Source: Pseudodesulfovibrio thermohalotolerans (GTDB lineage: Bacteria > Desulfobacterota > Desulfovibrionia > Desulfovibrionales > Desulfovibrionaceae). From it: DNA of 64,000 nucleotides. The position numbers and the translations under genes were made by a program. The first letter of the stretch is position 1. Each line of letters opens with the position of its first letter. Positions 53,655-62,824 of the stretch are shown piece after piece. The DNA is taken from assembly GCF_021353295.2 (NCBI RefSeq), contig NZ_CP120635.1, positions 2,001,501 to 2,065,500 on the forward strand, read 5' to 3'. The notes under the pieces were generated by a model. The model was not told where the DNA came from. It worked only from the letters and a program-made list of their open reading frames with translations, and did no database searches.

Positions 53655-53942
53655 ATGGCCAAGAAAAAAGGTATCGTTTCCCTGGAAGGCGCCGTAAAGA
53701 CCGATGAAGGTCTGACTTACAAGGGCGTCATCATGGAACCCGTTGATGAAAAGTGCGAAGGTTGCGATCGTATCGTTCCCTTCGAAGACGTTAACTACTG
53801 CCCGACCTACGCCCATCCCTCCCGCAAGTGGGCAAGCGGCGTGTGCAACTTCGCCACTCACGTGCGCGCAGAGATGGACAAGGCCGGCAAGGTCAAGGTC
53901 AACCCGCTGAAGGCTTCCAAGCGCGCCGCACGCGGTCGGTAG
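53655..53942 (+). CDS. PxxKW family cysteine-rich protein
   Basis: A 95-residue small protein with Cys34, Cys37, Cys49 and Cys64 and the segment PSRKW (55-59) that names the family. The four cysteines could hold a metal or a cluster. The C-terminus is basic. The family is common in sulfate- and metal-reducing deltaproteobacteria, and its function is unknown. The gene is a single unit with its own promoter, an AGGAGG ribosome site and a strong terminator, which suggests high expression. Confidence 0.88.
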   Translation: MAKKKGIVSLEGAVKTDEGLTYKGVIMEPVDEKCEGCDRIVPFEDVNYCPTYAHPSRKWASGVCNFATHVRAEMDKAGKVKVNPLKASKRAARGR

Positions 53943-53958
53943 ACCTCTGCAAGCAGAA

Positions 53959-53988
53959 AAGGCGGGGCGATGTCCCCGCCTTTTTTTT
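53959..53988 (+). terminator. rho-independent terminator of the PxxKW gene
   Basis: AAGGCGGGG (53959-53967) pairs with CCCCGCCTT (53974-53982), with a 6-base loop and eight T. Confidence 0.92.
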
Positions 53989-54043
53989 GTTTGTGCAAGC
54001 TGATTTTTGAGCTAGCTTCATCGAAAACTACATGGGAGGTCTC

Positions 54044-55267
54044 ATGGACGCGCTCTTTTCCGAATTGGACAACCAGACCGAGAAGGTTGTCGAACTACAG
54101 ACCAAACTCACGGCCATTCCCGCACTTGGTCCCCGCAATGGCGGCGAAGGCGAGAAAGCCAAGGCCGATTTCCTGCTCGACCATCTCAAATCCATGGGCA
54201 TTGAAGACATCCGCGAGTACAACGCGCCCGCTTCCGACGTGCCCTGCGGCTACAGGCCCAACATCGTTGCCGTCATCCCCGGCAAAAACACGGAAAAGAC
54301 CCTGTGGATCATCTCCCATATCGATGTGGTCCCTCCGGGAGACCTCGGCCTTTGGAATTCCGATCCTTACACCGTTCAGCGCGACGGCGACACCTTGATC
54401 GGCCGGGGCGTCGAGGACAACCAGCAGGGCATGGTCTCTTCCATTCTGGCCGCTCAGGCTCTGCTTGACCTCAAGATCACCCCCGAGATCAATCTGGGTC
54501 TCATTTTTGTGTCCGACGAAGAGACCGGTTCCGGCTTTGGCCTGGAATACATGGTCGACGAGCACGAAGACATCTTTCGCAAGGATGACCTGTTCCTTAT
54601 CCCAGACTCCGGCGAACCCTCTTCCGAAATGGTCGAAATCGCCGAAAAGTCCATGTTCTGGCTCAAGGTCACCGTCATCGGCAAGCAGTGCCACGCCTCC
54701 ACTCCGGCTCAGGGGATCAACACCATGTATCCCAGCGCGGAACTCATTCTGCGCATCAAGGAACTGGAAGCCCTGTTCCCGGCCGAGGATTCGATTTACA
54801 ATCCGCCCTGCTCCACTTTCCAGCCGACCATGCGCGAAGCCAACGTGGCCAACGTGAACACCATCCCGGGCCGGGACGTGTTCTACGTGGACAGCCGCGT
54901 CATGCCCGAATACGAGCTGGACGACGTTCTCGCCTCCATCAAGGGCTTTGCCGCCGAGGTCGCCGAGAAATACGGTGTGACCATCGAGTGCGAGCCCGCC
55001 CAATGGGAGCAGGCCGCTCCGGCCACTTCGGCCGATACCGAGATCGTGGCCCGGACCATGGCGTCCGTGCGCAAGATATATAACAACAATCCGCGCACCG
55101 TTGGCGTCGGCGGCGGCACTGTTGCGGCCATCCTGCGTCGCAAGGGCTATCCCGCCGTTGTCTGGTCCACCTTGAACCACGCCGCGCATCAGCCCAACGA
55201 ATGGTCTTCCATCAAGAGCACCATCAACGACGCCAAAGTCATGGCGGACATGCTGCTGACCAAATAG
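54044..55267 (+). CDS. M20 family metallo-hydrolase
   Basis: A 407-residue zinc-dependent peptidase/deacylase of the M20 family. Metal and catalytic segments ISHIDVVPPGDLGLWNSDPY, GRGVEDNQQGM, SDEETGSGFG and the C-terminal NHAAHQPNEW are in place, with the lid domain between about 190 and 300. ATG 54044 follows GGGAGG; ATG 54032 in the same frame overlaps that ribosome site. It may be a diaminopimelate/peptide-type enzyme; the substrate is not settled. It precedes mnmG by 15 bases. Confidence 0.88.
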   Translation: MDALFSELDNQTEKVVELQTKLTAIPALGPRNGGEGEKAKADFLLDHLKSMGIEDIREYNAPASDVPCGYRPNIVAVIPGKNTEKTLWIISHIDVVPPGDLGLWNSDPYTVQRDGDTLIGRGVEDNQQGMVSSILAAQALLDLKITPEINLGLIFVSDEETGSGFGLEYMVDEHEDIFRKDDLFLIPDSGEPSSEMVEIAEKSMFWLKVTVIGKQCHASTPAQGINTMYPSAELILRIKELEALFPAEDSIYNPPCSTFQPTMREANVANVNTIPGRDVFYVDSRVMPEYELDDVLASIKGFAAEVAEKYGVTIECEPAQWEQAAPATSADTEIVARTMASVRKIYNNNPRTVGVGGGTVAAILRRKGYPAVVWSTLNHAAHQPNEWSSIKSTINDAKVMADMLLTK

Positions 55268-55282
55268 CGGCGACGAGGAATC

Positions 55283-57166
55283 ATGCAGCGCAAAGGACCG
55301 ATCCCTGCCAAGTTCGACCTTATTGTGGTCGGCGCTGGCCATGCCGGTTGCGAAGCCGCCATGGCCTCGGCCCGGCTCGGCCTTAAGACTCTGCTGTTGA
55401 CCATCAACGTCGACCGCATAGGGCATCTCTCCTGCAATCCGGCCATCGGCGGCCTCGCCAAGGGGCACATGGTCAAGGAGATCGATGCCCTGGGCGGCAT
55501 GATGGGACTTTGGGCAGACGCCGCAGGCATCCAATTCCGCATTCTGAACACGAGAAAGGGCCCGGCCGTACGATCGAGCCGGGCCCAAATCGACCGCGCC
55601 CGCTATATGCAGGCGGTCCAGGGTTCCGTGTTCTCACAGGAAAACCTGTGGGTGTTCCAGGACATGGGCGCGGCGGTGCTGACCGAAAACGGCAAGGTGT
55701 CGGGACTGCGCACCGAATTGGGCGAGGTGTTCCCGGCAAAGGCCGTACTCCTGACCACCGGCACATTCCTGCGCGGCCTCATGCACGTCGGCCTGGAACA
55801 TTTCAGCGGCGGACGCATGGGTGATCCGGCCGCCAACTCCCTGTCCGCCAACCTGCGCGAGCTCGGTTTTGAACTGGGGCGCCTCAAGACCGGCACTACC
55901 CCCCGCCTGCTTCGGGACTCCATAGACTTTTCGGCCATGCAGGAGCAGCCGGGCGACAATCCGCCCGTGCCCTTCAGCTTTCGCAACAAAACCGTCCCCC
56001 TGCCGCAGGTCTCCTGCTGGCTGACCTACACCAACGAGCAGGCCCACGAAGCCATTCGCTCGGGGTTCGACCGTTCGCCCATGTTCACCGGGATCATCGA
56101 AGGGACCGGAGCGCGCTATTGCCCCTCCATCGAGGACAAGGTGGCCAGGTTCCCCGAAAAGAATCGGCACCAGATTTTTGTCGAGCCGGAGGGGCTGGAC
56201 AGCCCGGAGATGTATCCGAGCGGCATTCCCACCAGCTTGCCCTTCGATGTCCAGAAGAAGATGATCCGTGCCATTCAAGGCCTTGAGAACGCCCAAATCG
56301 TTCGGCCCGGCTACGCCATCGAATACGATTTTCTGCCTCCCACCCAGCTCAAGCCCACCTTGGAGACCAAAGCGGTCCCCGGGCTTTTCTGCGCTGGCCA
56401 GATCAACGGAACTTCCGGCTACGAAGAGGCCGCGGCCCAAGGATTGTGGGCCGCCCTGAACGCGGCCTGCAAACTGCGCGGGATGGAGCCGTTTCTGCTC
56501 TCCCGTGACCAGGCGTATATGGCCGTGCTGGTGGACGACCTCGTGACCAAGGGTACCGAAGAGCCCTACCGTATGTTCACATCCCGCGCCGAGCACAGGC
56601 TCTTGCTTCGTGAAGGCAATGCGGACGAACGGCTTACGCCGCTGGGCCGCGATTTTGGCCTCGTTGACGACAACCAATGGCGGTTGTTCTCGGACAAACG
56701 GGAAAGACTTCAAGCAATCCTTGAAGTCATGCATTCCGTCCGCATCAAGCCCGACGCGCCCACGCGGGAAATTCTCAACGATATCGGCGCATCCGTTCCG
56801 GGTAAAGCGGTGCAACTGGCTGCCTTGCTTCGCCAACCGCAGATGGAAATCGGCCGACTGGCCGCGTTTCTCCCCGAGCTGGCCGATGCGGACGAGGAAG
56901 TGCTGCGCGAAGCCGAAGTCCAGGTCCGCTACGAAGGCTATCTGGTCAAGCAGGAGGAACTGGTGGCCAAGTTCAAGTCCCTTGAGGGCAAGATCCTGCC
57001 CGAAGACCTGGATTATTCCTCTGTTTCCGGCCTGACGCGTGAGGTCGTGGAAAAATTGACCCGCATACAGCCCCGGACGCTGGGCCAGGCCGGGCGTATT
57101 TCCGGCGTTACTCCTGCTGCACTGTCCTGCCTCGAAATCCACTTGAAAAAACTCGGCCTATCGTAA
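55283..57166 (+). CDS. mnmG: tRNA uridine 5-carboxymethylaminomethyl modification enzyme MnmG (GidA)
   Basis: A 627-residue FAD protein that with MnmE modifies wobble U34 of several tRNAs. The FAD site VVGAGHAGCEAA, SCNPAIGGLAKGHMVKEIDALGG, GRMGDPAANSLS, the later AGQINGTSGYEEAAAQG and the C-terminal helical domain are present. GAGGAATC precedes ATG 55283. Length is normal. Confidence 0.97.
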   Translation: MQRKGPIPAKFDLIVVGAGHAGCEAAMASARLGLKTLLLTINVDRIGHLSCNPAIGGLAKGHMVKEIDALGGMMGLWADAAGIQFRILNTRKGPAVRSSRAQIDRARYMQAVQGSVFSQENLWVFQDMGAAVLTENGKVSGLRTELGEVFPAKAVLLTTGTFLRGLMHVGLEHFSGGRMGDPAANSLSANLRELGFELGRLKTGTTPRLLRDSIDFSAMQEQPGDNPPVPFSFRNKTVPLPQVSCWLTYTNEQAHEAIRSGFDRSPMFTGIIEGTGARYCPSIEDKVARFPEKNRHQIFVEPEGLDSPEMYPSGIPTSLPFDVQKKMIRAIQGLENAQIVRPGYAIEYDFLPPTQLKPTLETKAVPGLFCAGQINGTSGYEEAAAQGLWAALNAACKLRGMEPFLLSRDQAYMAVLVDDLVTKGTEEPYRMFTSRAEHRLLLREGNADERLTPLGRDFGLVDDNQWRLFSDKRERLQAILEVMHSVRIKPDAPTREILNDIGASVPGKAVQLAALLRQPQMEIGRLAAFLPELADADEEVLREAEVQVRYEGYLVKQEELVAKFKSLEGKILPEDLDYSSVSGLTREVVEKLTRIQPRTLGQAGRISGVTPAALSCLEIHLKKLGLS

Positions 57167-57187
57167 CAGATCATTCCTTTTCGCGAG

Positions 57188-57216
57188 TTGACAGGGTGTC
57201 GCAGTCTGTCTAAATA
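57188..57216 (+). promoter_or_regulatory. promoter of the CorC-lnt-prfB unit
   Basis: Consensus TTGACA (57188-57193), 17 bases, TAAATA (57211-57216). It lies 82 bases before the TTG start of the next gene. Confidence 0.6.
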
Positions 57217-57225
57217 CATGAATAT

Positions 57226-57274
57226 CGATGCGACATTCGCACGAAAATGGATCTGCGCAATGCGCATCGTTTTT
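57226..57274 (+). promoter_or_regulatory. hairpin with T-run in the CorC-like gene leader
   Basis: CGATGCG (57226-57232) pairs with CGCATCG (57263-57269), which runs directly into TTTTT. The 30-base loop can form smaller GCGC/GCGC hairpins. It lies between promoter and gene, so it could be an attenuator; the long loop makes this uncertain. Confidence 0.35.
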
Positions 57275-57297
57275 GAACCCCTTCAAGGAGTCTGGTC

Positions 57298-58119
57298 TTG
57301 GACGAAGGTTCCGACAGTCGATTTCGCAATATTTTTAAGAAATTATTTGGCAATAACGATCATCAGATAGAGGAACACATCCTCGAAGCCAAGGCTGACG
57401 GCGAGCTGGAAAGCCATGAGGTTTCCATGCTCCTGAATGTTCTGGGACTGGACCAGAAGCTCGTGGAAGAGATCATGGTTCCGCGCACGGACATGGTTTG
57501 CGCAGACGCGACAAGTACCGTCAAGGACGTGGCCGAGATCATCTTCAGCCAGGGCGCACACTCGCGTATTCCCATCTTCCAGGATAACAAGGACCATATT
57601 TTCGGAGTGGTCCACGCCAAGGATCTCCTAGAGCCGCTGCTCAATGGCCAATTGGACCGGCTTGTGGTGGATCTGTTGCGGCCTGCCTTTTTCGTGGCCG
57701 ACAACAAGCCCCTGGACGAGGTGCTGGCCTATTTCAAGAGGGAAAAACTCCACATGGCGATCGTCCAGGACGAGTACGGCGGAACGTCCGGCATGGTGAC
57801 CATGGAGGACGTCCTCGAAGAGATCGTCGGCGAAATCTCTGATGAATACGATGAACAGCGTCCCGACGAAATCCAGGATTTCCCGGACGGAACTTTCGTC
57901 GTGTCCGGTCGCGCGCCTCTGGAAGACGTAAACCGCAAGTTCGGCCTTGATCTCGAAAGCGAGGAAGTGGACTCCATCGGCGGCTATCTGGCGGCCATGG
58001 CAGGCAGTATTCCCGAGCAGGGTTCTATTTACACCTTCTCCGGGTGGCGGTTCACCATCATGGAGGCTGACGAACGACAGATCTGGACCATCAAAGTCGA
58101 ACCTTTGGGGCAGATGTAG
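57298..58119 (+). CDS. CorC/HlyC-type CBS-domain protein
   Basis: A 273-residue cytoplasmic protein with two CBS domains (about 65-185, starting IMVPRTDMVCAD) and a C-terminal transporter-associated domain (about 195-270). It lacks the membrane domain of larger family members, as E. coli CorC/YbeX does. The start is TTG 57298, supported by AAGGAG 7 bases upstream. lnt follows after 3 bases; ybeX-lnt is a widely kept pairing. A role in magnesium/cobalt efflux or envelope/ribosome maintenance is from the family. Confidence 0.9.
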   Translation: MDEGSDSRFRNIFKKLFGNNDHQIEEHILEAKADGELESHEVSMLLNVLGLDQKLVEEIMVPRTDMVCADATSTVKDVAEIIFSQGAHSRIPIFQDNKDHIFGVVHAKDLLEPLLNGQLDRLVVDLLRPAFFVADNKPLDEVLAYFKREKLHMAIVQDEYGGTSGMVTMEDVLEEIVGEISDEYDEQRPDEIQDFPDGTFVVSGRAPLEDVNRKFGLDLESEEVDSIGGYLAAMAGSIPEQGSIYTFSGWRFTIMEADERQIWTIKVEPLGQM

Positions 58120-58122
58120 ACC

Positions 58123-59640
58123 GTGCTCAAGCTGGTTCTTTTCGCGACCGTGGGCGCCTGGATAGGCTTCGCCAATCCGCTTTTCCATTTTCCCGCGGCC
58201 GCTCTCGCCTTTCCCCTTGGGCTGGCCTGGATTGGGCTGAGGGCGACCTCCGGCGGCCGCAGCTTCCGATTCGGTTGGCTGGCCGGAACGCTCGCGGCCA
58301 CAGGCTGCTTCTATTGGATGGTTATTCCGGTACAGATATACGGCGGCCTGCCCTGGTTCGTGGCCCTGCCGTGCCCGGTCCTTCTGGCCGCGTTCATCGG
58401 CCTGTATTTCGGTTTATTCTCCTACGGCATTCACCATGCAGGCAAGCTCATCGACGGCATTCCCCTCTGTCTCCTGGCCGGGTTCGCCTGGTCCAGCATG
58501 GAAATGCTCATGGGCAGCCTGTTTTCCGGCTTCCCGTGGATGACCCTGTCCTCGGCTTTCGCGTCCTGGCCTTTTGCGGTTCAGGGCGCTTCCCTTGTCG
58601 GGGCGTTCGGTCTGTCCGGTGTGTTTGCCGCCCTCGCCACAGCCATCCTGCTTTGCTCCACGTACCGAAGCTCACTCTGGCTTGCCGTGGGCCTGTCGGT
58701 CTTCATCGTCGGGTTCGGCTTCTACCGCACCGACACCTTTGATGTGGGCACCCGCGACTACATGGTCAGCATGGTTCAGGGCAACGTGGACCAGGGACAG
58801 AAATGGATTCCATCCTATCAAGCTAAAACCATCAAGAAATACGGCAAACTGAGCATTGAGGCCATCACCGCCGAACACCCCAAGGTTATCATTTGGCCTG
58901 AAACAGCCATGCCTTTTTATCTTCAGGATCCGACTCCCCTTCGCAAGGCGATCGAAACGCTGGCCCGCGAAACCGACACTCCGATCATCACGGGCTCGCC
59001 CGCTTATCGCGTGACTGACATGAAGACCAACGCCTATGTCCTCTACAACCGCGCATGGCTAATGGATTCGACAGGGCGAACCACCCAGTATTACGACAAG
59101 GAGCACCTTGTTCCGTTCGGGGAGTACATGCCTTTCGAGGAATGGGTGCCCTTCGAGAAGCTTGTTCAGGCTGCGGGCAACTTTCAGTCGGGCGAGGACA
59201 ACAGGCCGCTCAAGCTCAACGGCGTTGCGCTGGGGATGCTCATCTGCTATGAAGCCATCTTTCCGGAACTCGCCCAGCAACAGGTGGAGCGAGGTGCCAA
59301 CGTGCTGGTAAACATCAGTAACGACGCCTGGTTCGGCAACACTTCCGCCCCAGGACAGCATCTCGATCTGGCCACCATGCGGGCAGTTGAGCAGGGACGC
59401 TGGCTGGCGCGCTGCACCAACACCGGCATTTCCGCGTTCATCGACCCGGTGGGACGCAGGGCCGCTGAGGCCGATCAATTCCGGGCGAAAACCCTCAGCA
59501 TGAAAATCGCTGCCATCAAGGCGAATACCGTGTATCATGCAATCAGCCGCAGGCTGGAAGTCTTTGTGTATGTCATGACCGTGGCCGCCTTTGGCTTCAT
59601 CGCCTATGCGGCCAGACGAAATAAAGGAATTACTGAATAA
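58123..59640 (+). CDS. lnt: apolipoprotein N-acyltransferase
   Basis: A 505-residue inner-membrane enzyme that adds the third acyl chain to lipoproteins. About seven membrane segments precede a nitrilase-fold domain with the catalytic Glu in WPETAMPF, Lys in the following loop and Cys in LICYEAIFPEL. The start is GTG 58123 (MLKLVLFATVGAWIGF). Its stop overlaps the prfB ATG by one base. Confidence 0.95.
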   Translation: MLKLVLFATVGAWIGFANPLFHFPAAALAFPLGLAWIGLRATSGGRSFRFGWLAGTLAATGCFYWMVIPVQIYGGLPWFVALPCPVLLAAFIGLYFGLFSYGIHHAGKLIDGIPLCLLAGFAWSSMEMLMGSLFSGFPWMTLSSAFASWPFAVQGASLVGAFGLSGVFAALATAILLCSTYRSSLWLAVGLSVFIVGFGFYRTDTFDVGTRDYMVSMVQGNVDQGQKWIPSYQAKTIKKYGKLSIEAITAEHPKVIIWPETAMPFYLQDPTPLRKAIETLARETDTPIITGSPAYRVTDMKTNAYVLYNRAWLMDSTGRTTQYYDKEHLVPFGEYMPFEEWVPFEKLVQAAGNFQSGEDNRPLKLNGVALGMLICYEAIFPELAQQQVERGANVLVNISNDAWFGNTSAPGQHLDLATMRAVEQGRWLARCTNTGISAFIDPVGRRAAEADQFRAKTLSMKIAAIKANTVYHAISRRLEVFVYVMTVAAFGFIAYAARRNKGITE

Positions 59641-60759
59641 TGTTGGAATATCCCGAACTCAAAGCCGCCTCCGCGGACCTCATCGAACAATACGAATCCC
59701 TTTGGGGGCGTCTTTGACTACGCCGAGACCAAAACGCGGCTCGACGAGATAGAAAAGGAACTCTCCAAGCCCGGGGCATGGGATAACCCCGAGGCCCTCA
59801 CTCCGCTGCTCAAGGAAAAGAGCCAGCTTTCGTCAAAACTCGAAATGTATGATGGATTGTCCGAAGCCAAGGACGATCTGGACGCCTGGCTTGAACTTGC
59901 CCATGAAGACCCGGAGGAAGAATCCCTGGCCGCCCTGAACCAGCAGGTGGGCCTGCTCAAGGAACGTCTGTCCGGCATCGAGTTGGCGACCATGTTCGCC
60001 TTCGAGCACGACAAGGGCAACGCCATCCTCGAAATCCATCCCGGCGCGGGCGGCGTCGAGTCCCAGGACTGGGTTGAAATGCTGCTGCGCATGTACAACC
60101 GATACGCCGAACGCAAGGGATTCAAGGTCACTCAACTCGACTACCAGGCGGGCGACGAGGCGGGCGTCAAGTCCGTAACCCTTCAAATTGAAGGACTTTT
60201 CGCCTACGGCCTGCTCAAAGGCGAGACCGGCGTGCATCGACTCATCCGCATTTCCCCCTTCGACTCTTCGGGGCGGCGGCATACCTCCTTCGCCTCGGTG
60301 GACGTCTACCCCGACATGGACGACGACATCGAAATCGAAGTCCGGGACGAAGACCTGCGCATCGACACGTTCCGGTCGAGCGGCCCCGGCGGGCAGTCGG
60401 TGAACAAGACCAGCTCGGCCGTGCGCATCACCCACATCCCCACGGGCATCGTGGCCCAGTGCCAGAACGAGAAATCCCAGCACCGCAACAAGGCCACTGC
60501 CCTGCGCCTGGTCAAGGCCCGCCTGTACGAACAGGAACTCAAGAAGATCGAAGAAAGCCGCAGGCAGGACTACCAGTCCAAGGGAGCCATTGCCTGGGGA
60601 AGTCAGATACGGACGTACACGCTGCAACCGTATCGCCTGATAAAGGACCACCGATCCAACTGCGAAAGCGGCAACGTGGACGCCTTTTTGGATGGGGATC
60701 TGGACGAAATGATCAGAAACTACCTATTATTCATCCATGCCCACGGACAAAAAGATTAA
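59640..60759 (+). CDS. prfB: peptide chain release factor 2, made by programmed +1 frameshift
   Basis: The gene has two frames. ATG 59640 opens 25 codons (MLEYPELKAASADLIEQYES...) that end at TGA 59715; a +1 slip at CTT (59712-59714) continues at GAC 59716 and gives a protein of 372 residues. The join reads ...WGRL-DYAETKTRLDEIEKEL. RF2 reads UGA and UAA; GPGGQSVNKTSSAV holds the GGQ that triggers release. Reading from an internal ATG at 59845 gives a false truncated protein. Its end overlaps the next gene by 23 bases. Confidence 0.96.
59704..59718 (+). promoter_or_regulatory. programmed +1 frameshift site in prfB
   Basis: GGGGG (59704-59708), CGT, then CTT TGA C (59712-59718). The internal Shine-Dalgarno-like run is three bases before the slippery CTT, the same spacing as in E. 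coli prfB. Slow release at TGA when RF2 is scarce promotes the shift, so RF2 controls its own synthesis. Confidence 0.95.
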
Positions 60760-61588
60760 TTTCCCCGAGCCCGCGCTCGCGTCGGAACTCTCCTCGCTCC
60801 AAAAGGAGCTGTGCGAGCATTACAACGAATGCAGCGCCCCGCTCAACCAGGCCGTCTGGATTTTTAGGCTCCTCAACGGAATGTCGCCCGAGGATTGGGA
60901 CGCCTTTGCCGCCGAGCACGACCTCGGGCAATGGCTCTCGCTGCCCATCGACAGCGATGCCTATCCGAACCTCAAGCGATTCCAGGAAACCCTGGAGAAG
61001 CTGGCCTATCAGACCGACCACGATCCCCTTACGGGGCTGGCCAACCGCCGGGCCTTCGACCGCATCTTGGATATCGAGATCGAGCGGTCCAAGCGTGCGC
61101 GCACTCCGCTTTCGCTGGCCATTTTCGATCTGGACGACTTCAAGCGCGTCAACGACACCTACGGACATCCCCAGGGCGACGAGGTCCTGCGCGCGTTCGC
61201 CGGTCACCTCAAAGCAACCACCCGACGTTATGATCTGGCCGCCCGATTCGGCGGCGAAGAGTTCGCTCTGGTCATGGCCGGGTCCGGTGTGGTCAGAGCG
61301 CAGAGAATGCTCGACCGCCTGCTCCACGAGTTCAGACAGCTCGAATTCACGACTCCGGACGGAAATGACGCCTTCAGGGTCACCTGCTCCGTCGGCCTCA
61401 CCTGCTACAAGGGGAGCGTGAACATTACGGACAAGGAACTGATCAAAATGGCCGACGGTGCGCTCTATGACGCCAAGGCTGCGGGGAAAGATCAAATCAG
61501 GGTGTCCAGGCTTCCCTTTGCGGATAATGTCCCCAACGACACCCTGGTTCATGCCAACGAAAAGCAGTTCCTGTTTGGCGGGAAATAA
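60737..61588 (+). CDS. GGDEF-domain diguanylate cyclase
   Basis: A 283-residue protein making cyclic di-GMP. The active site is RFGGEEFA, with the inhibitory RxxD site (RRYD) five residues before GGEEF; DHDPLTGLANRRAFD starts the domain (about residue 95). The N-terminal 90 residues form a helical region (LNQAVWIFRLLNGMSPEDWDAF) of unknown role, with no membrane segment or standard sensor. It overlaps prfB by 23 bases and is followed by a MinD-like ATPase gene after 12 bases. Confidence 0.92.
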   Translation: MPTDKKINFPEPALASELSSLQKELCEHYNECSAPLNQAVWIFRLLNGMSPEDWDAFAAEHDLGQWLSLPIDSDAYPNLKRFQETLEKLAYQTDHDPLTGLANRRAFDRILDIEIERSKRARTPLSLAIFDLDDFKRVNDTYGHPQGDEVLRAFAGHLKATTRRYDLAARFGGEEFALVMAGSGVVRAQRMLDRLLHEFRQLEFTTPDGNDAFRVTCSVGLTCYKGSVNITDKELIKMADGALYDAKAAGKDQIRVSRLPFADNVPNDTLVHANEKQFLFGGK

Positions 61589-61600
61589 CGGAGACGGATA

Positions 61601-62410
61601 ATGAACAACAATAAAACACTGAGCCTTTCGATCATGAGCGGCAAGGGCGGCGTCGGCAAGACCAACATCGTTCTCAACCTGGGGTACGCCCTGCACGCCA
61701 TGAATATCTCGTCCCTGCTCATGGACTGCGACCTCGGGCTGGCCAATCTCGATGTCCTGCTCGGCATATCCCCCGACCGCAACCTGCACGATCTGCTTCA
61801 GTCCGGAGTGGACGCTGAAGATATCCTGGTTTCCATTGAAAACGGTTTTGATATGCTTCCCGCGACCAGCGGGGTGCCCGAACTGGTTGAGATGGATGAA
61901 GACTTCCAGGACATCCTGTTCAAGAAACTCATCACCCTGGCCGGCGAATACGACTTCCTCATGCTTGACCTCGGAGCGGGCATCAGCCACACGGTGCTTT
62001 CCCTTGCCTCGCTCACCCAATTGCGCGTGGTGGTCGTCACCCCGGAACCAACGTCGCTGACAGACAGCTACGCCATGATTAAGGTGCTGGCCACCCAGTA
62101 CGGCGTGAAAGACTTTCTGGTGCTCATCAACCAGGCCGCCAACGCCAAAGAGGCCAAACTGACCTTTGAACGGCTTGACGCGGCCTGCCGCAATTTCCTG
62201 AACATCGAACTCCGCAACCTGGGCTTCGTGCATCAGGATCGCACCTTGGTCGAGGCGGTTCGCCACCAGACGCCGCTCCTGAAATTCGCCCCGCAGACCA
62301 CTGCCAGCAAGGATATCGTCGGCATCGCCAAGAAACTTCTTCGGTACCGTGAAGACAACCTGAAACGGATAGCCGGACGCCCCATTTTGAAGAATTTCCC
62401 CTCGGAATGA
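61601..62410 (+). CDS. MinD/ParA-like ATPase of the FlhG type
   Basis: A 269-residue P-loop ATPase with the deviant Walker A SGKGGVGKT (13-21), MDCDLGLANLDVLLG and FLMLDLGAGIS. It resembles FlhG/YlxH (MinD2) proteins that set flagellar number and place. It lacks a clear membrane-targeting helix at the C-terminus. Beside a diguanylate cyclase, a link to motility control is plausible; no flagellar gene is adjacent. Confident as an ATPase, less so as FlhG. Confidence 0.85.
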   Translation: MNNNKTLSLSIMSGKGGVGKTNIVLNLGYALHAMNISSLLMDCDLGLANLDVLLGISPDRNLHDLLQSGVDAEDILVSIENGFDMLPATSGVPELVEMDEDFQDILFKKLITLAGEYDFLMLDLGAGISHTVLSLASLTQLRVVVVTPEPTSLTDSYAMIKVLATQYGVKDFLVLINQAANAKEAKLTFERLDAACRNFLNIELRNLGFVHQDRTLVEAVRHQTPLLKFAPQTTASKDIVGIAKKLLRYREDNLKRIAGRPILKNFPSE

Positions 62411-62427
62411 AAATCAGGAAATAATGG

Positions 62428-62457
62428 TTGACGAAAAGAGCCATTTTTCGGCATAGT
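62428..62457 (+). promoter_or_regulatory. candidate promoter of the IHF/HU-like gene
   Basis: TTGACG (62428-62433), 18 bases, CATAGT (62452-62457), about 90 bases before the start codon. Confidence 0.45.
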
Positions 62458-62547
62458 TAGTGAGAATTACGGAATTGATTCCTTTATTGTTACCTCGCAG
62501 GCCCATTGTCGGGACCAGCGGGAAATGCCTGTCTCAGGGGGAACACC

Positions 62548-62823
62548 ATGAATAAGAGCGAATTGATCAAGGCTCTGTCGGAACAGAAGAAAATGCACGT
62601 TGACGAAGCCACCAAAGTGGTTGGAGCCTTCGTGGATTCGGTCAAGGAAGCCCTGCTTCGCGGAGACCGTGTGGAAATTCGCGGTTTTGGCAGCTTCAAG
62701 ATCAAGGATTACGAAGGGTACACCGGGCGCAATCCCAAAACCGGGACCGTCGTTTCGGTCAAACCCAAGAAGCTTCCCTTTTTCCGTCCCGGCAAAGAGC
62801 TGAAGGAATATATAAACCAGTAG
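62548..62823 (+). CDS. integration host factor / HU-family DNA-binding protein
   Basis: A 91-residue protein: MNKSELIKALSEQKKMHVDEATKVV, RGDRVEIRGFGSFKIKDYEGYTGRNPKTG and the C-terminal VKPKKLPFFRPGKELKEYINQ. The last part is nearer to IHF-beta than to HU. ATG 62548 follows AGGGGGAA; the open frame to 62506 is not used. It ends two bases before the start of the selenoprotein candidate. Confidence 0.92.
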   Translation: MNKSELIKALSEQKKMHVDEATKVVGAFVDSVKEALLRGDRVEIRGFGSFKIKDYEGYTGRNPKTGTVVSVKPKKLPFFRPGKELKEYINQ

Positions 62824-62824
62824 G

